NCBI RefSeq assembly: GCF_020781835.1
Contig: NZ_JAJGNJ010000003.1
Span: forward strand, 186,001-250,000
From: Microbacterium testaceum
GTDB lineage: Bacteria; Actinomycetota; Actinomycetes; Actinomycetales; Microbacteriaceae
Length of the DNA stretch: 64,000 nt
Direction of reading: 5' to 3'
Shown: piece by piece, positions 62,038 through 64,000 of the stretch
Layout of the letters: every line of letters starts with the position of its first letter
Numbering within the stretch: the stretch's first letter is position 1
Made by a program: the position numbers and the translations under genes
Notes under the pieces: model-generated
Seen by the model: the letters and a program-made list of their open reading frames with translations, nothing else
Told to the model about the DNA's origin: nothing
Databases searched by the model: none

Positions 62038-63693
62038 TCATCCTCGCTGGCGGCGGCGGGCGCCGGAATCATCCTCGCGAGGGCGGGGAACGGTATCGAC
62101 CGAACGGGTAGCTTCATCCACGGAATCACCCGATGTCGTGGGTGTGCTCCGCCGATGGGATAGCGTCCGCAAGCCGCTGACGTTCGATGGCACGGGCTCC
62201 GCCGAACGGCGGCGGGGGCCCGGCTCCCCGTCGCCGGAGGCTGGTGCGGCGCCGGGGGCGCGTCGCCACGGGCGTCGCCACCACGGGGTCCGACCCCCGC
62301 GCGGGTCGGGGGCGCCGTAGCCGTAGTAGCCCCCGTACTGGGAGCCGTAGTAGCCGGAGTCGGCGCCGCGCAGCGGGACGCGGTTGAGCACGACGCCCAG
62401 AAGCCGACCCCGAGTCTTGGCGATGTTGCCGACCGCCCGCACGAGCATGTCGTCCGTCGTGCGACCGGCGGTCACCACCAGCACCGCGCCGTCGGCCCAA
62501 CTCGCGATGACCGCCGCGTCCGCGACCGCGAGTGTCGGCGGCGAATCGATGATCACGACGAGGTCGTCGGCCAGCGTGCGCGCGAGCTGCTGCATCCGCT
62601 GCGAGCCGACCATCTCGCTCGGGTTAGGGGGCGTGCGCCCCGCGGCAACGACGAACAGGCGCCCGTGCTCGTCGACCTGATGGGCGACCTGCTCGATCCG
62701 TGCGCGCCCGGCCAGGACGTCCGAAAGCCCGACGTCGTCGGAGAATCCGAAGGTGGCGCCCAGCACGGGTCGGCGGAGGTCGGCGTCGATGAGGATGACG
62801 GACTGGCCCGTCGCCGCGATGCTGACGGCGAGGTTGGCAGCCGTCGTCGACTTGCCGTCACCGGGCAGTGGGCTCGTGATGACCATGACGCGCGGAGGGT
62901 GGTCGACATCGACGTACTGGAGATTGGTCCGGAGCTCGCGCATCGCCTCCTTGTGCGCGAAGGAGCCCCGCCCGTCGCGGATGTCGTCGAACGAGAAGAC
63001 GGCGCGACCGGCCGCAAGCTCCTTGTCCACGGGCAGGACGCCGACCACGGAGGCATCGACGGAATCAGAGATGTCGCGCGCTGACCGCACCCGGCGGTCG
63101 AACGCGCGCCGGACGAGGGCGAACACGATGCCGACCACGGCGCCGGCGATCGCGCCGACGGCGACGGTGAGCCGCTCATTGGGCGAGGAGGGCACCGTCG
63201 GCAGACGTGCCGAGTCGCCCGCGACGAGATGCACGGCGCCTTGGCTGCTTCCCGTCGACTCCAGCTCGTCGACCTGGAGCGTCATGCCGTGCAGCCACGC
63301 CTGAGCGAGGTCGCGGGCGGCCTCGGGCGTCGACCCCGTGGCCTCCACGCGCACGTTCACGGTGTCGACCGGGTTGGACACATGGATGCGCTGCACCAGG
63401 GACTCGGGGCTGTCGGTCAGGCCGAGTTCGTCCCGCGCCGTCTCGGCCACCGCTCGCCAATAGCCCATGTCGATGAACGACTTCACCTTCGAACGGGCCA
63501 GGGTGTCGCCCGCGAGGGCAGTGGCGGCCGATCCGTCCAAGGACACGCTCGCGACGTACCCGCTCGCGTCGGCGGTGTAGACCCGGGGCTGCACCGCACT
63601 CCAGCCCAGGCCCGCGAGCCCTCCCGCGACGGTGAGGGCGAGGATCGCCTTCCAGTACGCGCGCAGGATCCGCGCGACGCGTTGCATGTCCAC
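62038..63693 (-). CDS. Polysaccharide-biosynthesis tyrosine autokinase (Wzz-Wzc fusion)
   Basis: The 551-residue protein has a Wzz-like domain between two helices (about residues 14-35 and 175-195) and a cytoplasmic BY-kinase. Kinase motifs are Walker A PLPGDGKST (near 270-278), Walker A' VILIDADLRRP and Walker B VVIIDSPP. A tyrosine cluster (GYYGSQYGGYYGYG, about 446-460) is the expected autophosphorylation site. Unlike classical Wzc, a tail of about 90 Arg/Pro/Ser-rich residues follows it. It controls chain length and export of surface polysaccharide. Start is GTG 63693 or ATG 63687. Confidence 0.92.
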   Translation of the reverse strand: MDMQRVARILRAYWKAILALTVAGGLAGLGWSAVQPRVYTADASGYVASVSLDGSAATALAGDTLARSKVKSFIDMGYWRAVAETARDELGLTDSPESLVQRIHVSNPVDTVNVRVEATGSTPEAARDLAQAWLHGMTLQVDELESTGSSQGAVHLVAGDSARLPTVPSSPNERLTVAVGAIAGAVVGIVFALVRRAFDRRVRSARDISDSVDASVVGVLPVDKELAAGRAVFSFDDIRDGRGSFAHKEAMRELRTNLQYVDVDHPPRVMVITSPLPGDGKSTTAANLAVSIAATGQSVILIDADLRRPVLGATFGFSDDVGLSDVLAGRARIEQVAHQVDEHGRLFVVAAGRTPPNPSEMVGSQRMQQLARTLADDLVVIIDSPPTLAVADAAVIASWADGAVLVVTAGRTTDDMLVRAVGNIAKTRGRLLGVVLNRVPLRGADSGYYGSQYGGYYGYGAPDPRGGRTPWWRRPWRRAPGAAPASGDGEPGPRRRSAEPVPSNVSGLRTLSHRRSTPTTSGDSVDEATRSVDTVPRPREDDSGARRRQRG

Positions 63694-64000
63694 TCGTGTT
63701 CCGCCTTTCGCCGGGCCCGCGTCGGGAACGCAGAGCCGGGGGCAGCATAGGCATGCGCCGGACCGCCCCCGGCGCGGGTTCGGCTCCCCTCAGAAGGGGC
63801 GAATCGGCGGGGGAAGCGCTCGCGTCCGCTCATGGTGAGAACTCGTCACGGAGTGTGATGCCGACAGGGTGAAACCGGGATGACGACGGGGATGAAACCG
63901 TTCCCCTAAGACGTCGCGCGGGCGAAGACCACCCCAAAGATCGGGTGAAGCGCACCACCGCGGTGCGCTGCCTCCGTCGCCCCGCACCCGCACCGGCGCG
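63694..64000. other. Upstream region of the tyrosine autokinase gene
   Basis: I see no coding sequence in these 307 nt. They contain direct repeats GGGTGAAACCGG and GGGATGAAACCG (about 63868-63900) and an inverted repeat AGCGCACC/GGTGCGCT (63949-63969, 5-nt spacer), which are candidate operators. The next gene lies beyond the window. Confidence 0.5.
63949..63969. promoter_or_regulatory. Inverted repeat upstream of the tyrosine autokinase
   Basis: AGCGCACC and GGTGCGCT form a perfect 8-bp inverted repeat with spacer ACCGC. It is a possible regulator site; no partner protein can be assigned. Confidence 0.45.

Overview
The window is high-GC (about 70% by eye) chromosomal DNA from an actinobacterium, most likely a Microbacteriaceae member close to Microbacterium. 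The evidence is the strong G/C preference at third codon positions, the guaB/guaB3 pair, a SURF1 protein, actinobacterial Asp23-type genes, and an rplM-rpsI-glmM ... glmS ... alr-tsaE-tsaB-rimI-tsaD ... groES ... guaB-guaB3 ... guaA order that also exists in mycobacteria. I see no rRNA, tRNA, CRISPR array, insertion sequence or prophage. It reads as a stable core chromosome with a few accessory stretches.

Layout. 1-8 kb: the start of an ABC ATPase, an FAD oxidoreductase, a glycerophosphodiesterase, a Bax-inhibitor-like membrane protein, a stand-alone LigD-type polymerase domain, and a glycosyltransferase/nitroreductase/MFS operon. 8-14.5 kb: guanine nucleotide genes (guaA, guaB3, guaB) with DUF3817, SURF1 and a TMEM175-like channel. 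14.8-21 kb: a branched-chain amino acid ABC system whose first permease has an unusual exported N-terminal domain, with its binding protein convergent at the end. 21-26 kb: rarD and a metQ-metN-metI-aminotransferase operon. 26-31.9 kb: FAD oxidase, groES under two CIRCE-like operators, a THUMP-like methyltransferase, and the t6A genes tsaD-rimI-tsaB. 32-42.5 kb: hydrolase, tsaE, alr, acpS, glmS, coaA, ppx/gppA, glmM, rpsI, rplM, CPBP protease. 42.6-50.3 kb: hydrolase, lipoprotein, ohrR/ohr, a NarL-type two-component pair, and two paralogous PIG-L deacetylases around a PEBP gene. 50.6-64 kb: a surface polysaccharide region (two polyprenyl-phosphate sugar transferases, UDP-sugar dehydrogenase, low-molecular-weight tyrosine phosphatase, tyrosine autokinase), with a five-gene Asp23 envelope-stress operon and an ABC1 kinase inside it.

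How the genes work together. glmS and glmM supply UDP-GlcNAc precursors, and alr supplies D-alanine for the wall. tsaB, tsaD and tsaE make the t6A tRNA modification. The two sugar transferases would start polymer synthesis on the lipid carrier, the dehydrogenase would supply UDP-uronic acid, and the kinase/phosphatase pair would control chain assembly. Many genes overlap by 4 nt (ATGA/GTGA), and many lead genes show a TANNNT box 6-7 nt before the start codon, pointing to widespread leaderless transcription.

Non-coding signals. Convergent pairs are separated by strong hairpins. Several intergenic gaps carry large palindromes; two of them (4754-4809 and 39147-39206) are copies of one element.
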